A stretch of 64,000 nt of DNA, taken from Psychroflexus sp. MES1-P1E (GTDB taxonomy: Bacteria > Bacteroidota > Bacteroidia > Flavobacteriales > Flavobacteriaceae). Made by a program: the position numbers and the translations under genes. Positions 1 through 7,538 of the stretch are shown piece after piece (positions within the stretch are counted from its first letter, which is position 1; every line of letters starts with the position of its first letter). Below the pieces are notes generated by a model. The model was not told the origin of the DNA. It searched no databases and saw nothing but the letters and a program-made list of their open reading frames with translations. Where the stretch lies: assembly GCF_002836055.1 (NCBI RefSeq), contig NZ_PJBS01000350.1, positions 31,685 to 95,684 on the forward strand, written 5' to 3'.

Positions 1-685
1 TCCTTCTTAATAGAAAGTTTTCAATTTGCTTGAGGCGCTTATCTGCAACTCGGACTTCCAAGAAAATATTTTCTCTATCAAAAGAAGAAAGAAAAGCTTT
101 AGCTTTTGGAATTCCCAATTGCTTCAAAATATCCTTTCGGGTAGTTTTGTCTGCAGTTGCTGTTAAAGCAATAATAGGGGTCTTAGGTAAAGACTTTTTT
201 AAAAATCCAAGTTGTTGGTAGGAAGGTCTAAAGTCATGACCCCAAGAAGAGATGCAATGAGCTTCATCTACAGCGACACAACTGATATAAGTTTCGCTTA
301 AAATCTCTTGTAGCCCAGATAAACTTTCCGGGGCTGTATAGAGCAGTTTTATGTCTCGGTTAGCTACCTTAGATTTAATCTCAAGTTGGACTTCAGGAGT
401 TTGGGTTGAATTGTAAAAATCTGCAGGAATTCCATTGCTTTTCAATCCATCAACTTGATCTTTCATCAAAGCGATGAGAGGTGAAATAACCAAAGTAAGT
501 CCCTCAAATTTTAACGCAGGAAGCTGAAAGCACATCGACTTTCCTCCACCAGTGGGCATTACGACAAGGGCGTCTTTACCGCTTAAAACATGCTCAATAA
601 TTTCAGCTTGATCTTTTCTAAAACTATCGTAACCGAAGTATTTTTTAAGATGAGAAAGACTGTTTGTTATCACTTGGGAGGTCAT
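1..685 (-). CDS. recQ: ATP-dependent DNA helicase RecQ (5' part, runs off the window)
   Basis: RecQ is a 3'-5' superfamily 2 helicase acting in recombination and replication-fork repair. The first 228 codons are visible. Reading from the ATG at 685, a DEAD-type helicase core begins with a short N-terminal helix, Walker A MPTGGGKS at about residues 43-50, and further on the Walker B box DEAH followed by CISSWGHDFRP, the aromatic-rich loop typical of RecQ. The C-terminal half (second RecA lobe, zinc-binding and HRDC domains) lies outside the window. It is transcribed divergently from the Rrf2 regulator with about 80 bp between the start codons. The family call is very secure; completeness of the gene cannot be judged. 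Confidence 0.93.
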   Translation of the reverse strand, partial: MTSQVITNSLSHLKKYFGYDSFRKDQAEIIEHVLSGKDALVVMPTGGGKSMCFQLPALKFEGLTLVISPLIALMKDQVDGLKSNGIPADFYNSTQTPEVQLEIKSKVANRDIKLLYTAPESLSGLQEILSETYISCVAVDEAHCISSWGHDFRPSYQQLGFLKKSLPKTPIIALTATADKTTRKDILKQLGIPKAKAFLSSFDRENIFLEVRVADKRLKQIENFLLRR

Positions 686-692
686 GAAATGG

Positions 693-725
693 ATTTCAAA
701 ATTGAAATTGCAAATTACAATTTCA
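693..725. promoter_or_regulatory. Overlapping palindromes in the recQ/rrf2 divergent promoter region
   Basis: ATTTCAA-aa-TTGAAAT (693-708) is a perfect 7-bp inverted repeat. It overlaps a second one, TGAAATTG (703-710) with CAATTTCA (718-725). Both are built from the same TTTCA/TGAAA half-site. They lie between the recQ start and the rrf2 promoter, so they could be an operator, but AT-rich intergenic DNA produces such repeats by chance. Confidence 0.3.
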
Positions 726-753
726 GTTTCATTTTTTTAAAGATGAATAATGA

Positions 754-761
754 TATATTTG
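754..761 (+). promoter_or_regulatory. -7 promoter element of the Rrf2 gene
   Basis: TATATTTG matches the Bacteroidota -7 consensus TAnnTTTG. It ends 5 nt before the ATG at 767, so transcription would begin at or next to the start codon (predicted leaderless mRNA). Confidence 0.6.
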
Positions 762-766
762 CAATA

Positions 767-1207
767 ATGATTTCAAAAAAGACAAAATACGCAATTAATG
801 CTTTGGTTTATCTTGCAAAGCGAAATGGAGAAGGACCCATTGTCATTAGTGAAATTGCTGAAAAAGAACATATTCCTAGAAAATTTTTAGAGTCCATTCT
901 GCTTAATCTCAAAAAAGCTGGAGTTCTCGCCAGTAAAAAAGGAAAGGGCGGTGGCTATTATCTGTTGCAAAATCCAGAAGATATCAACTTAGCTGATGTG
1001 ATGCGTCTTCTTGATGGTCCTATTGCATTTCTTCCCTGTGTGACCTATAAATATTACGAAAGGTGTGAGGAGTGCAAGGATGAAGAAACCTGCGGAATAA
1101 GGGATATTTTTCATGAAGTAAGAAACAAAACTGTGGAACTCCTCAAGAAGGCGAATCTAGCAGAAATCATCAAAAGAGAAAGTCATTTATTTACCGATTC
1201 GCAGTAA
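767..1207 (+). CDS. Rrf2 family transcriptional regulator
   Basis: This is a 146-aa Rrf2-family DNA-binding protein. The N-terminal winged helix (about residues 1-75) contains the recognition region around IPRKFLESILLNLKKAG and the wing GKGGGY. It is followed by a cysteine cluster C91, C100, C103 and C109, which in IscR/NsrR-type members binds an Fe-S cluster; cluster binding here is inferred. The frame stays open 59 codons upstream, but family homology starts at MISKKTKYAI and the -7 element sits just before that ATG, so 767 is the start chosen. It lies upstream of and co-directional with an SLC13 permease whose promoter contains an inverted repeat, suggesting local control. Likely signals are Fe-S, redox or cysteine status. 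Confidence 0.9.
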   Translation: MISKKTKYAINALVYLAKRNGEGPIVISEIAEKEHIPRKFLESILLNLKKAGVLASKKGKGGGYYLLQNPEDINLADVMRLLDGPIAFLPCVTYKYYERCEECKDEETCGIRDIFHEVRNKTVELLKKANLAEIIKRESHLFTDSQ

Positions 1208-1229
1208 AATTATTTATTTTTACAAATAA

Positions 1230-1250
1230 AGTCTATAGATTTTGTAGACT
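1230..1250. promoter_or_regulatory. Candidate Rrf2 operator upstream of the SLC13 permease
   Basis: AGTCTA, 9 nt, TAGACT is a perfect 6-bp inverted repeat placed directly upstream of the -7 element of the next gene. The AGTC/GACT half-site core resembles the ends of IscR-type Rrf2 sites. Assignment to the neighbouring regulator is inference from position and symmetry. Confidence 0.4.
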
Positions 1251-1254
1251 ATTC

Positions 1255-1262
1255 TATATTTG
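1255..1262 (+). promoter_or_regulatory. -7 promoter element of the SLC13 permease gene
   Basis: TATATTTG, an exact TAnnTTTG match, lies 13 nt before the ATG at 1276. A bound repressor at the inverted repeat 1230-1250 would cover the region just upstream of it. Confidence 0.6.
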
Positions 1263-1275
1263 AACAAAAAAATAA

Positions 1276-3072
1276 ATGACCACAGCTGCAATTATTACTA
1301 TATGTGTCATTGTTCTTGCTATTATTCTTTTTGCGACAGAAGCTCTACCTATAGATCTTGTTGCTATTTCAATCATGATTATTTTGGTATTAGGAGGAGT
1401 CATCACTCCTGAAGAAGGGATAGAGGGCTTTAGTAATAAAGCGACAATTACTGTTGCTTTTATGTTTGTGTTGAGTGCGGCACTACTTAAAACGGGAGCC
1501 TTACAAGTTCTTGCTCATCGGTTATCAAAAGTTTTTAGATATAAATTTAATGCAGGAATTTTAATGATGATGTTTATGATCGCCATTATTTCAGCATTTG
1601 TGAATAATACACCTGTCGTTGCAGTTTTTATTCCCGTGGTCATTCAAATTGCTCATGCTTCTGGGCAAAGTCCTTCTAAGATGCTTATTCCTCTCTCTTT
1701 TGCTTCTATTTTTGGAGGTATGTGTACTTTAATTGGGACTTCTACTAATATTTTGGTGAGTGGGATAGCTGAAAAAGAGGGCGAAGAAGCTATAAGCATG
1801 TTTCAAATGACTCCCATTGCAGGGGTCTTACTTGTTGTAGGTGTGGTGTATATGTCGATTTTCGGTATTAAATTATTGCCTAAATCCAGACATTCTAAAG
1901 ATTTAAAATCTAAGTTTAATGTTAATAATTACATCACTTTAGTCGAGTTGTTATCCAATTCAGATTCCATTGGAAAAAAAATTATGGACTCTGAATTAGT
2001 GACGGAATTCAATATAGATATTATTGAAGTAAGGCGAAACGGCAACTCATTTACTTTACCTCCAGGTGATTTTGAATTAAATAAGGGTGATATTTTAAAA
2101 GTGAGATGTGATGTGGAAAAGTTGAAATCCCTAAAAGGAAAAACGAAAACTTTAGCAGTGTCTCCTTTAAAAATTGGTGATAGTGATCTATCAGGTAAGA
2201 ATTCAGCTTTGGTAGAAATGGTGATTACTTCCTCTTCAGAAATTCACGGTAAAACACTAAAAGAGTTGGACTTTAGAAGGCGTTATAGAGCCATACCACT
2301 GGCGATAAAGCATAAAGAAGATATCAAGCATGATGATTTGTACGACGTTAAATTGAGCGCAGGAGATATCATTCTGGCCGAAGTAAAGTCACATTATGTC
2401 AAAGAACTGAATAAATTAGAAGCTGGTCAAAACACCCCCTTTGTTCTTTTATCAGAAAATCATATCACAGAATTTGATAAAAAGAAGTTTGGTATTGTGA
2501 TAGGTCTTATTTCTATTATGGTTGTTTTAGCGAGTCTTGGAATTTTAGATATTATGGTAGGGGCCATTTCAGCTGTTATCATCCTTGTTTTGGCCAAGAT
2601 TCTAAACATGCAAGAAATTTATGAAGCTATCAACTGGAAGATTATATTTTTATTGGTTGGGGCACTTAGTCTAGGTTTAGCCATTAATAAAACAGGGCTT
2701 GATTTACTTATAGCAGAAGCTTTGGTAGATCAACTTGCGCCCATGGGAATTATTGCGGTTATTTCTGGATTATATTTAGTCACCTCTTTGCTGACAGAAG
2801 TGATGTCCAACAATGCCTCTGCAGCTCTCATGACACCCATCGCCATAGCTGTAGCTCATACCTCTGGTATAGAAGTTTTACCTTTTTTAGTGACTGTTAT
2901 GATTGCAGCTTCAGCTACTTTTATGACACCTATTGGTTACCAAACCAATACTATGGTCTATAGTGCAGGAAATTATAGATTCAAAGATTTTTTTAAAGTA
3001 GGGATTATGTTGAATTTTATATTTTGGGTGATTTCGAGTTTTATGATTCCTTGGTATTTCAACTTGGTTTAA
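1276..3072 (+). CDS. SLC13/DASS family permease with two RCK-C (TrkA-C) domains
   Basis: This 598-aa inner-membrane transporter has the layout N-terminal membrane half (about residues 1-200), two tandem soluble TrkA-C domains (about 215-290 and 310-380), then the second membrane half (about 405-598). Both halves carry the re-entrant hairpin signature of the family, NNTPVVAVFIP with GTSTNILVSG in the first and NNASAALMTPIA with GYQTNTMVY in the second. Members carry dicarboxylates or sulfate. In Bacteroidota this domain form is often found with sulfate-assimilation genes, so sulfate is a reasonable guess but no cys gene is present here. It follows the Rrf2 gene and overlaps the convergent DoxX-like gene by 4 nt. 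Confidence 0.85.
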   Translation: MTTAAIITICVIVLAIILFATEALPIDLVAISIMIILVLGGVITPEEGIEGFSNKATITVAFMFVLSAALLKTGALQVLAHRLSKVFRYKFNAGILMMMFMIAIISAFVNNTPVVAVFIPVVIQIAHASGQSPSKMLIPLSFASIFGGMCTLIGTSTNILVSGIAEKEGEEAISMFQMTPIAGVLLVVGVVYMSIFGIKLLPKSRHSKDLKSKFNVNNYITLVELLSNSDSIGKKIMDSELVTEFNIDIIEVRRNGNSFTLPPGDFELNKGDILKVRCDVEKLKSLKGKTKTLAVSPLKIGDSDLSGKNSALVEMVITSSSEIHGKTLKELDFRRRYRAIPLAIKHKEDIKHDDLYDVKLSAGDIILAEVKSHYVKELNKLEAGQNTPFVLLSENHITEFDKKKFGIVIGLISIMVVLASLGILDIMVGAISAVIILVLAKILNMQEIYEAINWKIIFLLVGALSLGLAINKTGLDLLIAEALVDQLAPMGIIAVISGLYLVTSLLTEVMSNNASAALMTPIAIAVAHTSGIEVLPFLVTVMIAASATFMTPIGYQTNTMVYSAGNYRFKDFFKVGIMLNFIFWVISSFMIPWYFNLV

Positions 3073-3428
3073 GCTGAAATTAGCAAGGCATAGAATTGGT
3101 AAGCGACAAATAAATTGAGCAGTGCAAAAAAGAAAGAAGGAAAAGACTGTACGAAGCTGTCTTTAATTTTTAGCCGAACCCCAAATCCAAGACTCATCAA
3201 AAGACTTAGACCTAAGGCGGCAGAGAACCCTATAATAGGATTCAAATAAAATCCATAACTCAGACCACAAGCTCCTAAGACTTGAAAAAATCCAGTGATT
3301 TTCCTTTGTCCCTTAGATAAACCAAAACGTTCAAATTCTTTATACATGGTAGGACTATAAAAACATCCTAACCCATAAAAAAAGAAAGAAACACTTATAA
3401 ATAAAACTAAAATTTGCAATACAATCAT
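3069..3428 (-). CDS. DoxX-like small membrane protein
   Basis: A 119-aa protein with four predicted transmembrane helices and short loops, the architecture of the DoxX/DoxX-like superfamily. The region YSPTMYKEFERFGLSKGQRKITGFFQVLGA fits the loop between helices 1 and 2 of that family. No catalytic residues are evident and the role is unknown. It is the last of three small minus-strand membrane-protein genes; the DUF2752 gene ends 6 nt upstream of it. Family assignment rests on topology and overall resemblance, so it is moderate. Confidence 0.6.
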   Translation of the reverse strand: MIVLQILVLFISVSFFFYGLGCFYSPTMYKEFERFGLSKGQRKITGFFQVLGACGLSYGFYLNPIIGFSAALGLSLLMSLGFGVRLKIKDSFVQSFPSFFFALLNLFVAYQFYALLISA

Positions 3429-3434
3429 ATAAAA

Positions 3435-3845
3435 TCAAGGAGCCAAAATAATGAATGGGTCCATCGGTATATTTCTCAAAATCCAAAAACTTACCACAAT
3501 TACCAAAATTACCCATGGTGCTGCGTTGTGGTAAAGTATGTTTTTAACTGTGTCTTCCTTTTGAAAACTATTTTGGTAAAATACATAAAACTTATAGAAA
3601 ATAACCAAAAGTACTAAGATTATAAGAAAATTATGTTGGAGGCCTACCCATAAATTTCCGTGGAGCATTTCATGAAAAGCACGTTGGGACCCACATCCAG
3701 GGCAGTATAAACCCGTAAAACTATAAAAGGGGCATTTAGGAAAGTAGGCAAAAGACTTTGGGTTTAAATTAAAATATAGCATACCCAACGCTAGAATCGC
3801 GATGGGTATGCTCATTTTTAATATTTGTGAAAAACCTTTAGTCAC
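3435..3845 (-). CDS. DUF2752 domain membrane protein
   Basis: A 136-aa membrane protein with about three hydrophobic segments. It carries the DUF2752 signature: CPFY, then LYCPGCGSQRAF, then a short amphipathic stretch ending in HGN before the next helix. The clustered cysteines suggest metal or lipid-side chemistry, but the family has no established function. The start is a GTG 2 nt after the dispanin gene stop; an ATG 10 codons further in is the alternative. The dispanin-DUF2752 pairing is common in Bacteroidota, so the two products may work together. Confidence 0.8.
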   Translation of the reverse strand: MTKGFSQILKMSIPIAILALGMLYFNLNPKSFAYFPKCPFYSFTGLYCPGCGSQRAFHEMLHGNLWVGLQHNFLIILVLLVIFYKFYVFYQNSFQKEDTVKNILYHNAAPWVILVIVVSFWILRNIPMDPFIILAP

Positions 3846-3847
3846 TT

Positions 3848-4171
3848 TTAGTTTTGGCTACTTTTTTCCAATTCTTGATTATAAGCTTTCGTGAATTCTT
3901 CTATAAACTCATCACCTGCAAATAGAAAAACAACTAATGGTATAGCAACCACAATCAAAAGTCCAAGGATAAGAGCAACAATCCACCATGTTCTCGCATT
4001 TTTAGAAGCCCTCTCTGCGCCTTCATAATCTTCTGCATTATACTTTGTATTGACCTGAGAAGCATAAATAATGCTTACAATTCCCGCTGGTAAACAGCAT
4101 AAAATAGTAGTAATAATAGCCAATAACAGATGGTTAGAGGGCATTGGATGTTTATTTTGATTAATTTCCAT
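3848..4171 (-). CDS. CD225/dispanin family membrane protein
   Basis: A 107-aa protein. A polar N-terminal tail is followed by a hydrophobic segment with the dispanin signature CCLPAGIVSIIYASQV, a conserved intracellular loop (about residues 40-60: NTKYNAEDYEGAERASKNAR) and a second helix. This is the fold of eukaryotic interferon-induced transmembrane proteins. Bacterial homologues are widespread but uncharacterised. It is the first gene of a three-gene run with DUF2752 and the DoxX-like protein. No promoter match is obvious upstream. Confidence 0.8.
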   Translation of the reverse strand: MEINQNKHPMPSNHLLLAIITTILCCLPAGIVSIIYASQVNTKYNAEDYEGAERASKNARTWWIVALILGLLIVVAIPLVVFLFAGDEFIEEFTKAYNQELEKSSQN

Positions 4172-4237
4172 TAGATTATTTGTTTATTTCCATAAAATTA
4201 ACATTTAGTTAATCATATCCTAAGCATTTTCAAAAAA

Positions 4238-5527
4238 TTATTTTAACTCATGAACAAATTCAGAAAGAGCATTGACAGTGTGGTCTATATCTTCATAAGA
4301 TAAAGCATCGTTTAAAAAATAACTTTCAAAGGCACTTGGAGGCATATACACACCTCGGTCTAGCATACCATGAAAGTAGGTTTTAAACTTAGGATTATTT
4401 CCGTGAGCAGCCGTTTCAAAATCCATAACAGGATCCTTGCAGAAGTGAATAGAAATCATAGAACCTATTCTGTTGATTTGGTGATCAATATTAGCGTTGT
4501 TAAGCACCTTTGCCATGCCTTTATGTAAATACGCCGTCTTTTTATCAAGGCTTTCAAAGATTTCTCTATTGTTATTCAGCTCTTTAAGCATCGTATATCC
4601 TGCCGCCATGGCCAAGGGGTTACCACTAAGAGTCCCTGCTTGATAAACTGGGCCGTCTGGAGAAAGATGATTCATGATGTCTGATTTTCCAGCGAAAGCC
4701 CCAACGGGAAGACCTCCACCTACCACTTTTCCAAACGTCACGATATCCGCTTCAACCCCCAATAATTCTTGGACACCTCCTGGCGCAAGCCTAAAGCCTG
4801 TCATCACTTCATCAAATACCAGTAAGATCTCGTTATCATCACAAATTTGTCTCAGACCTTCAAGAAATCCTTTTTTGGGAAGAATACAACCCATATTTCC
4901 AGCGACAGGTTCTATGATAATGCAAGCAATGTCTCCTTTATTTTCTTCTACTAGTTTTTCAACGCTTTCTAAATTATTGTAATGTGCTAACAGAGTATCT
5001 TTCGCAGTTCCTTTGGTAACTCCTGGAGAATTAGGTTCACCAAAAGTTACGGCACCACTTCCAGCTTGGATAAGAAATGAGTCACTATGGCCGTGATAGC
5101 ATCCTGCAAACTTTATAATTTTATCTTTTTTGGTATACCCTCTTGCTAATCTTACTGCACTCATACAGGCTTCAGTGCCACTATTGACAAATCGAATCTT
5201 ATCAATTCCTGGAACCATACTCACTGCAAGTTTAGCAATTTCAGTTTCTAGAGCAGTAGGAATTCCGAAAGATGTTCCGTCTTTTGTTCGCTCCACAATT
5301 GCTTTAACAACAGCTGGATGCGCATGTCCAAGAATCATAGGGCCCCATGATGAGATATAATCAATCAGTTTGTTGTCGTCTTCGTCATATAGATAAGCTC
5401 CCTTTGCTTTTTTTACGAAAATAGGATCGCCACCTACAGCATTGAATGCTCTCACAGGAGAATTTACACCCCCAGGAATATACTTTTTGGCTTCATTAAA
5501 CAATGCACTACTTCGTTTGTAAATCAT
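4238..5527 (-). CDS. hemL: Glutamate-1-semialdehyde 2,1-aminomutase
   Basis: HemL converts glutamate-1-semialdehyde to 5-aminolevulinate, the C5 entry to haem biosynthesis, using pyridoxal phosphate. The 429-aa length is normal. Visible signatures are the N-terminal [18 protein letters not shown], the FVNSGTEA phosphate-binding loop (about 113-120), FDEVMTGFR (238-246) and the Schiff-base lysine in [10 protein letters not shown] (K267). It lies 3 nt downstream of the glucosaminidase gene, so it is probably read in one transcript with it and the PLP enzyme before it. No other haem gene is in the window. Confidence 0.97.
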   Translation of the reverse strand: MIYKRSSALFNEAKKYIPGGVNSPVRAFNAVGGDPIFVKKAKGAYLYDEDDNKLIDYISSWGPMILGHAHPAVVKAIVERTKDGTSFGIPTALETEIAKLAVSMVPGIDKIRFVNSGTEACMSAVRLARGYTKKDKIIKFAGCYHGHSDSFLIQAGSGAVTFGEPNSPGVTKGTAKDTLLAHYNNLESVEKLVEENKGDIACIIIEPVAGNMGCILPKKGFLEGLRQICDDNEILLVFDEVMTGFRLAPGGVQELLGVEADIVTFGKVVGGGLPVGAFAGKSDIMNHLSPDGPVYQAGTLSGNPLAMAAGYTMLKELNNNREIFESLDKKTAYLHKGMAKVLNNANIDHQINRIGSMISIHFCKDPVMDFETAAHGNNPKFKTYFHGMLDRGVYMPPSAFESYFLNDALSYEDIDHTVNALSEFVHELK

Positions 5528-5530
5528 ATG

Positions 5531-6358
5531 TTATCTAGTTTTTACTTTTAATTCTTGACCAATTTGAATCTGGTCATTCTTTAATTTATTAATTAATTTT
5601 AATTTTTCAACAGTAATGTCAAATTTTTGAGAAATATTATAAAGTGTATCCCCTTTTTTGACGAGATAGAATTCTAAATCGCTGTTTGAAATTCTTTTTG
5701 GCTTCGGTAAGGGCATATTCGCATTCTTTCCTAGCACCTCTTTATCAAATTCATTAAGGTTATACCGTTCAATGAGACTTATCAGTTTTTGAGGATATCT
5801 TGGGTCTGTTGCGTAGCCTGCACGTTTTAAACCTCTAGCCCAAGATGTGTAATCATCGCTTTTATAATCAAACAAAAAAGCATACCGATTTCTTTTAAAT
5901 AAAAATAAAGAATGATCTCTAAAGGAATATTTGGGGTCATTGTATTTTCTAAAACACTCTTGGGCTTCATCATCATCATGATAGACTTTCTCGCCTTTCC
6001 AGCCGTTGCATTTTATTCCGAAATGATTATTAGAGCGACTTGTCAGCGGGCCATTTCCAGATCCAGATTCCAGAATTCCTTGAGCAATCTTAATGCTTGC
6101 AGGGATTCCGTATAGCCTCATTTCTTCTTTGGCAATATTCGCATAATTGTATATATATAGCTCGACTGGGCTTAAACTAGCAAGGTTTATTCCAGCTTCA
6201 GAAACCACATTATCTTCGTCTTTTGACCGAGGATAGGTTCTAGGCACTTCCCTTGAAGCTTTGGTTTTTGTAGATGTAGTTGCTACTGATTTTTTTGAAG
6301 ATCCACAGGATGATATAAAAATCACTAAGAGGATATAGAGGCTGGCTTTAAGTTTCAT
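5531..6358 (-). CDS. Exported glucosaminidase lipoprotein with LysM domain
   Basis: A 275-aa predicted lipoprotein peptidoglycan hydrolase. The signal sequence ends in the lipobox ISSC (Cys18). A polar linker leads to a mannosyl-glycoprotein endo-beta-N-acetylglucosaminidase domain (about residues 70-205) with the catalytic-Glu motif QGILESGSGNG and the downstream SNNHFGIKC and GYATDP motifs. A single C-terminal LysM (about 231-274, VKKGDTLYNISQKF) binds glycan strands. It probably trims peptidoglycan during growth or division. Its start overlaps the stop of the upstream PLP enzyme by 4 nt. Confidence 0.9.
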   Translation of the reverse strand: MKLKASLYILLVIFISSCGSSKKSVATTSTKTKASREVPRTYPRSKDEDNVVSEAGINLASLSPVELYIYNYANIAKEEMRLYGIPASIKIAQGILESGSGNGPLTSRSNNHFGIKCNGWKGEKVYHDDDEAQECFRKYNDPKYSFRDHSLFLFKRNRYAFLFDYKSDDYTSWARGLKRAGYATDPRYPQKLISLIERYNLNEFDKEVLGKNANMPLPKPKRISNSDLEFYLVKKGDTLYNISQKFDITVEKLKLINKLKNDQIQIGQELKVKTR

Positions 6359-7293
6359 AAAAGGGTAATGGTTTGAAGTCCTTTTTGTTTTAAACTACGG
6401 TTCATACCTTCAATACCTTGAAGGCCTCCCGTATGAATTGCTAAAATACGAGTATTTTTGGGAAAAACCCCTGAGGCTATTAATTCGAAAATGCCGTAAA
6501 ACATCTTTCCAGTATAAATGGGGTCCAGTTGAATTTGATATTTACTTTGAAAGGAATTTATGAAGTCTATCAATTCTGAATTCACTTTAGCATAGCCTCC
6601 AAAATGAAAGTCGGTTTGAAGTGACCAATTGGATTTTAAAGTCCATCTGGAGATCTCATTTTGAAGGAAATCCCCTTTTAAAGCAGAAAAACCCAAGACA
6701 TGTTGGTGAGATTTTGCACCTTCTATAAGTCCAGCAACTGTTCCACCAGTCCCAACCGATGAACAAATGACGTCGAAATTATCATCTTCTGTCGTTAATA
6801 TCTCAGTGCAGCCTTTTATGGCTAAAGCGTTAGTGCCTCCTTCTGGAATAGAATAAAGGCTTGGATCCGATTTAAATAAATTCCCAACATACGGAATATG
6901 TTCTTTAAGCCTGTAGTCTTTTCTGGTTACAAAAAACAATTCCATGTTTTTTTGGAATGCAAAGTTAAGCGTTGGATTACTGGCGAGTGTTTTCTGCAAA
7001 TCTTCTCCAAGTTCTTGTCCACGTATAATTCCGATAGACTTTAAACCGATAATATGACAGGCTTCTGCCGTTGCCGCAATGTGATTTGAGAAGGCTCCAC
7101 CAAATGTTAGGATTTTAGTAAATCCTTCATCCTGAGTTTTTAGAATATTATATTTAAGTTTTCTAAATTTGTTGCCTGAGACTATAGGATGAATTAAATC
7201 CTCTCGTTTTACAAATAATTCAACGCCATTAAACTCTCCTATAAATTGGTTGGGCGATGAGAAATCTTTAGAAAAAAAAGAGCTGGAAAACAT
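6355..7293 (-). CDS. 1-aminocyclopropane-1-carboxylate deaminase/D-cysteine desulfhydrase family enzyme
   Basis: A PLP-dependent fold-type II enzyme of the Trp synthase beta/ACC deaminase group. The Schiff-base lysine lies in the motif VSGNKFRKL. FGGAFSNHIAATAEAC is the cofactor/substrate loop and SVGTGGTVAGL binds the PLP phosphate. The frame extends to a TTG eight codons upstream, but the ATG at 7293 (MFSSSFFSKD) is preferred because the -7 element at 7315-7322 would overlap the longer start. Length is then 312 aa, normal for the family. Bacteroidota members are mostly of unproven substrate; D-cysteine or ACC are candidates. It heads the operon with the glucosaminidase and hemL. Confidence 0.85.
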   Translation of the reverse strand: MFSSSFFSKDFSSPNQFIGEFNGVELFVKREDLIHPIVSGNKFRKLKYNILKTQDEGFTKILTFGGAFSNHIAATAEACHIIGLKSIGIIRGQELGEDLQKTLASNPTLNFAFQKNMELFFVTRKDYRLKEHIPYVGNLFKSDPSLYSIPEGGTNALAIKGCTEILTTEDDNFDVICSSVGTGGTVAGLIEGAKSHQHVLGFSALKGDFLQNEISRWTLKSNWSLQTDFHFGGYAKVNSELIDFINSFQSKYQIQLDPIYTGKMFYGIFELIASGVFPKNTRILAIHTGGLQGIEGMNRSLKQKGLQTITLL

Positions 7294-7314
7294 AGGTAAA
7301 TTCAGAATAAAATT

Positions 7315-7322
7315 CAAAATTA
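7315..7322 (-). promoter_or_regulatory. -7 promoter element of the ACC deaminase homologue operon
   Basis: Read on the minus strand this is TAATTTTG, a TAnnTTTG match, 21 nt before the ATG at 7293. Confidence 0.5.
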
Positions 7323-7368
7323 CAGTCTTAAATTCAATTTGTGGTCTGGTTTATTTAAATTTATAGAA

Positions 7369-7536
7369 ATGATTAATTTTAAAAAGCGATTACCGTTGGA
7401 AGAAGGTGACTATTACATAACAAAAGAAGGCTATAGGTGTTTTACAGAACAGTACCACCTAAAGCGAGGTTATTGTTGTGAAAGTGGTTGTAGACATTGT
7501 CCATACGGTTATAAAAAGGAAAAAAATAATTTATAG
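7369..7536 (+). CDS. DUF5522 small cysteine-rich protein
   Basis: A 55-aa protein of the DUF5522 family. After a charged start comes EGDYYITKEGYRCFTEQYHLKRGYCCESGCRHCPYGY. The cysteine and histidine spacing (C-C...C..HC) looks like a small metal-binding knuckle; metal binding is inferred. A TTG start ten codons earlier is possible but MINFKKR is the natural start. It ends 2 nt before the urocanate hydratase gene, and such small proteins are often found directly upstream of hutU in Flavobacteriaceae. No function is established. Confidence 0.8.
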   Translation: MINFKKRLPLEEGDYYITKEGYRCFTEQYHLKRGYCCESGCRHCPYGYKKEKNNL

Positions 7537-7538
7537 AT

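Noticed and set aside
590-766. N-terminal extension of the Rrf2 protein
   Set aside because: It overlaps the 5' end of recQ and its promoter, and all family homology starts at 767.
3414-3617. Plus-strand open frame across the DUF2752 gene
   Set aside because: It lies opposite a recognised family protein, with no domain or start signal of its own.
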